Translations under genes and position numbers: made by a program
The notes under the pieces: generated by a model
Told to the model about the DNA's origin: nothing
The model's database searches: none
The model's input: the letters and a program-made list of their open reading frames with translations, nothing else
Origin: Cyathus striatus
Taxonomy: Eukaryota > Basidiomycota > Agaricomycetes > Agaricales > Nidulariaceae
Direction of reading: 5' to 3'
Length of the DNA: 64,000 bases
Assembly (NCBI GenBank): GCA_025738555.1
Contig: JAOVFP010000023.1
Coordinates: forward strand, 1,240,001 to 1,304,000
Shown: piece by piece, positions 60,357-64,000 of the stretch
Numbering within the stretch: the stretch's first letter is position 1
Layout of the letters: each line of letters starts with the position of its first letter

Positions 60357-63300
60357 TTAAGAAATAGGAGTAGGGCCGGGCTTATCCGGATAGCGGGAGT
60401 GGAACTCTTCAATGATATCCGTAGCGTGTTCCAGTTCCGTGGCCGGAAGCCATGAAAACTCTTCATCTGTCCCTTCATACCCTAGCCAGCGCACGTAGTA
60501 CCTCAGTTTGCAACGCAAACGACGATCCAGTTTAGAGTCCAATATTTCCGAGACCTCGTATTCAATATCACCATCAACCTGGACAGGTGGTGGTGGAGGA
60601 ATAATGCGATCTGGGATAGTATTTTCAGTATTGGGTTCAAGCATGGATACATGGAATACTGGGTGGACTGCACGAAATTGTTCTGGAAGGCGCAAGGTAC
60701 GCGAATGCGATCCGGCAAGTGCAATGACTTCAAAAGGTCCTAGGAACTTTTCTGCAAGTTTCGGGATGGTCGGGTTGTCCGGAAGTACTCGGCTTTGACG
60801 TATACCTTTGTCCCGGCGGGGAATGCGGGTGCGGGTTTGCGACGCGCATCGGCGGGTGCTTGGTAACGTTTCTGCGCACTGAGTATTTCGGTCCGAAGCA
60901 TCTCGTGAAGTTCCTCGAGGTTTACTGCGAAGTGCCGGGCACGAGCGGAAGTGAGATCACGTTCCGGATGTATCGCAAGGTTCGGGTGATAACCCTTGTT
61001 TGCGTAGAACGGTGAAATTCCTGTGGTTGCGCTCGGTGCATTATTGTAAGCAAATTCAGCAAGAGGTAAGAGATCACACCAGTTATCCTGCTGGTAGTTG
61101 CAGTAGGCCCGAAGGTATTGTTCCAGAGTTTGGTTTGTGCGTTCCGTTTGGCCGTCGCCTTCGGGGTGATAACCCGAGGTGAAATGTAAAGTGATGTCGA
61201 GGGCTGTACCGAGGGAACGGAAGAAATGCGACACAAACTCGGAACCACGATCGGAAGTGATGTGTTCCGGGACTCCGTGCTTGGAAAAGACATGAAGTAC
61301 AAATAGAAGCGCAAGGTCGGAAGAAGAGCAAGTGGTATGAGTGGGAATGAAGATAGACTGCTTGGAGAAACGATCCATGATAACAGTATAGAATCATACT
61401 TGGAAGCCGATGATTTTGGAAGTTGATCTATGAAATCCATAGATATCGAATGCCATGGGCGTCCGGGAACCGGAAGTTGTTTCAGGGTTCCGTACGGGCG
61501 GTGGCGCTGTGGTTTAGAACGCATGCAAGTATTACAAGACTTACAATAGTCCTTTACAAACGTCCGTATAAGCGGCCAAGTATATTCGCGTCGAATTAGC
61601 TCGAGGGTCTTGTTCTGTCCAAGGTGTCCTGAAAGCGGGTGGTCGTGTTTGTACTGTAAAACCCGAAGCCGAAGGGTTCCGGAGTCCGGAACATAGATCC
61701 GGTTATCTAGACGGAGGAAACCGTCCGGGGTTACAGTCCAACGATTCTCGGGAGTCCGCATTCGGATAACTGCGACCAGGTCATTAGGGAGAGCTGATAA
61801 TATGTCAGTATGTAACTGTTCAATGTCCATGATGATACTAGCGCGAAGAGCGGGTACAATAAGTGATGTTGCTCGGAGAGAAGTGATAAGCTGTTCCTGT
61901 GTGAACACTGGACGATAGTTATGCGGATTGACCTTAGCGTAGTCGCTATCCCCTCTTTAGGGTAGACGTCCCATCGTCTAGTCAGAGCATCCGGCTTCGC
62001 CCCGAGTTTTCCGGGTCGAAAGCGGATAACTAGATTGAACTGGGAAAGATACTCGGACCATCGGGCTTGTCGTCGGGACAAGATCTTGGTTGTGGAAAAG
62101 TATTCCAAGTTCTTGTGGTCTGTGACGACGTCAATGGGTGAACCGGAACCTTCCAGGTAATGACGCCAGACTTGGAATGCTTCGAAGATAGCAAGCAATT
62201 CCTTGTCATGGGTGTCGTAGTTTAGCTCGGGAGGTGTAAAGGTTCGTGAGTGGAAAGCGATAGGGTGAATCTCGCCATCATCGGAAACTATAGACAGGAT
62301 AGCAGCCAACGCGTAATCCGAGCGTCGGTTTCCACGATGAGCTGCTTGTCGGGAACCCAATGGGTAAGAATGGGTGCCGACGTGAAAGCGTCCTTAAGTT
62401 CAGTGAAAGCGGAACGGCATTTTTCCGAGAAGTTCCACGGATTACCCTTCCGGGTAAGGCGGGTGAGCGGAACAACTATGTCGGAATAGTTGTATATAAA
62501 ACGCCGATAGAAATTAGCGAACCCAAGGAAGGATTGAATGTCTTTTACTTTCCTTGGTTCCGGCCATTCTTGAATAGTCTTCACCTTTGTTGGAGACATG
62601 GTGAGACCGTTGGGCGATAGTATATATCCGAGATATTCCACGGATTCGAGTGGAACTCACACTTATCCGCGCGCGCGTACAACCCGTGCTTCCGGAGTCG
62701 ACGCAAAACTTCCCTGACATGTTGGCGATGTTGCGCAAGGTTATCAGAGTATATAAGGATGTCATCCAAATAAACTATGACGCACACATCAAGAAGGTCT
62801 TTGAAAACATCGTTCATGAAGCGTTGGAAACCCGCGGGTGCATTGGAAAGTCCGAAGGGCATGACTAGCCATTCGAAGGATCCATAGCGAGTCCGGAAAG
62901 CGGTTTTCCATTCATCGTCCTCGGCAATGCGGACCAGGTGGTACGCATGACGTAGGTCGATCTTGGTGTAGATACGGGCGCGACGGGGACTGTCGAGCAA
63001 ATCTGAAATGAGTGGCAAAGGATAACGATCCTTTTTAGAAATAGCGTTCAACCCGCGGAAATCCACACAAAGCCGAGCGATCCGTCCTTCTTGCGGACAA
63101 AAAGGACGGGAGCTCCGTGCGGAGAGCGTGAAGGTTGAATAAATCCGATCCGGATATGTTCATCGATGAATTCCCGAAGAGCGGAAAGCTCGGATTGGGA
63201 AAGGGAATAGATCCGACCTACAGGAGGTGAAGCACCTTCTTCTAGGTTGATCTTTAAGTCGTAGGGACGGTGAGGGGCAAGTGTATCTGCCCGGGACTTG

Positions 63301-63986
63301 CTAAATACATCAGCAAACTCGTGATACTCAGACGGTATTGAAGAGAGATCCGGAGCTTCCTCTGGATTGAGGGCAGCGGCAGAAGCGACAGCACCAAGCT
63401 GGATACGGAAAGTCTGTGCTCCCTCTAAACGGCATGCACGCGAGAAGGCGGCACCATTTATTAGCGAAATGCTAGGAGGAGGTGGCAGAGACTCATCAGA
63501 GGTGACCGGAGATGGATCCTCGGAAGCGGAACCTGGTTCCGAGATCCCGGATTTGAGCGGAAGTTGCTCGGAAGTGTCTGGAGTCCGGAATGTTAATGAG
63601 CCCGATACCCAGTCAATCAACGGATTGAAGCGGGTGAGCCAATTGTATCCTAGGACTGCAGAACACACGGAATCAAGAGGTGTCACATAGAGTTCGACTG
63701 TAATACATTCACCGGTAGGGAATAGTACAGGCAGTGTAACGAACTCGGTTATAACATGATTGGTGGTGCCATCGAAAAGTCTGAGAGCGATAGGTGGAGT
63801 AGGTGAGGTAGGAATAGCATGTGTCCGAACGAAAGATGAATCCATAAAACAATGGGTAGAACCCGAATCGACTAGAGCGCTATATGAAACTGTACAGGGT
63901 GTAGGGAGAGCATGGATGGTACTACAAAGTGGAATATGAAGGGCATTGGGGTCGGAAAGAGCGGAAGCGTTGAGTCTTACCTGCAT
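60357..63986 (-). pseudogene. Element C pol: protease, RT, RNase H, integrase, chromodomain, with six single-base deletions
   Basis: Intact motifs in order: retropepsin with ALVDSGSTHCFMDSSFVRTH; RT with [62 protein letters not shown] and [25 protein letters not shown]; RNase H with [18 protein letters not shown] and [11 protein letters not shown]; integrase zinc finger (HDHPLSGHLGQNKT, CNTCMRSKPQ); integrase core MDRFSKQSIFIPT, TSDRGSEFVSHFF and GDGQTERTNQTLEQY; chromodomain EYEVSEILDSKLDRR with YYVRWLGYEGTDEEFSWLPA. No in-frame stop occurs. The frame slips six times (near 63060, 62640, 62300, 61940, 61390 and 60745), each time by a missing base. Gag is presumed to lie further right. If the deletions are errors this would be a full Pol. 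Confidence 0.9.
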
Positions 63987-64000
63987 CGGCTGCGCACAAG

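Larger units (their letters stand above)
58762..64000 (-). mobile_element. Ty3/gypsy chromovirus-like retrotransposon C, continues past the right edge
   Basis: LTR, a 0.8 kb 3' spacer and pol read leftward. The 5' part (rest of gag and 5' LTR) is outside the window. It is inserted in the KDZ transposase and so is the youngest element of the nest. Confidence 0.88.

Noticed and set aside
60357..63986. Programmed ribosomal frameshifting in element C
   Set aside because: Six shifts within pol, inside conserved domains, cannot all be programmed. Gag-pol elements use at most one.

Overview
The window looks like a piece of nuclear genome from a filamentous basidiomycete, most probably an agaricomycete. 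Genes are broken by many short GT-AG introns of about 50-60 nt. The kinase has the HGDIK catalytic loop common in mushroom TKL-like kinases. Omega-class GSTs occur in tandem, and a KDZ transposon sits beside chromodomain-bearing Ty3/gypsy elements. No species can be named from the sequence alone.

Positions 1-41983 are gene-dense. In order they hold: an alpha/beta hydrolase cut by the window edge (-), a TKL-like kinase (+), two tandem omega GSTs (-), a TRAPPC11/foie gras subunit (+), the very small ATP synthase subunit J (-), VPS11 (+), a mitochondrial J-domain protein (-), a small membrane protein (-), a berberine-bridge-like FAD oxidoreductase (-), a conserved multi-pass membrane protein (-), the pH-sensing PalI/Rim9 protein (-), the ubiquitin-like splicing modifier HUB1 (+), a non-reducing-type polyketide synthase without a visible SAT domain (-), an NADH pyrophosphatase of the Nudix family (-), a GH16 glucanase-like protein (-), a BTB-domain protein (+), the PGP phosphatase GEP4 (-), clathrin light chain (+) and tRNA-Ile(AAT) (-). 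Several of these form divergent pairs with 200-480 bp between starts: GST/TRAPPC11, ATP18/VPS11, PalI/HUB1 and GEP4/CLC1.

Positions 42-64 kb are a block of transposable elements, all on the minus strand and apparently nested. Ty3/gypsy element A (about 44.05-48.35 kb) stops abruptly at the LTR of element B (48.35-53.44 kb). B is cut in its protease at the edge of a KDZ DNA transposon (53.44-58.76 kb), and the KDZ transposase is cut at its 5' end by the LTR of element C (58.76 kb to beyond the window). Each element has its own kind of damage. A is one continuous frame broken by twelve stop codons, all TGA, most at places where related proteins have arginine. B has one TGA and one +1 shift. C has no stop codons but six single-base deletions, all of the same sign. 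The KDZ element carries an array with an exact 102-bp period downstream of its transposase gene.

The strongest leads are this four-level nest with its different mutation signatures, the 102-bp array, the SAT-less polyketide synthase, and a GC-AG intron in the Nudix gene. Exon joins were worked out by eye. Outer coding boundaries are given where start or stop codons could be located, and uncertain ends are stated.
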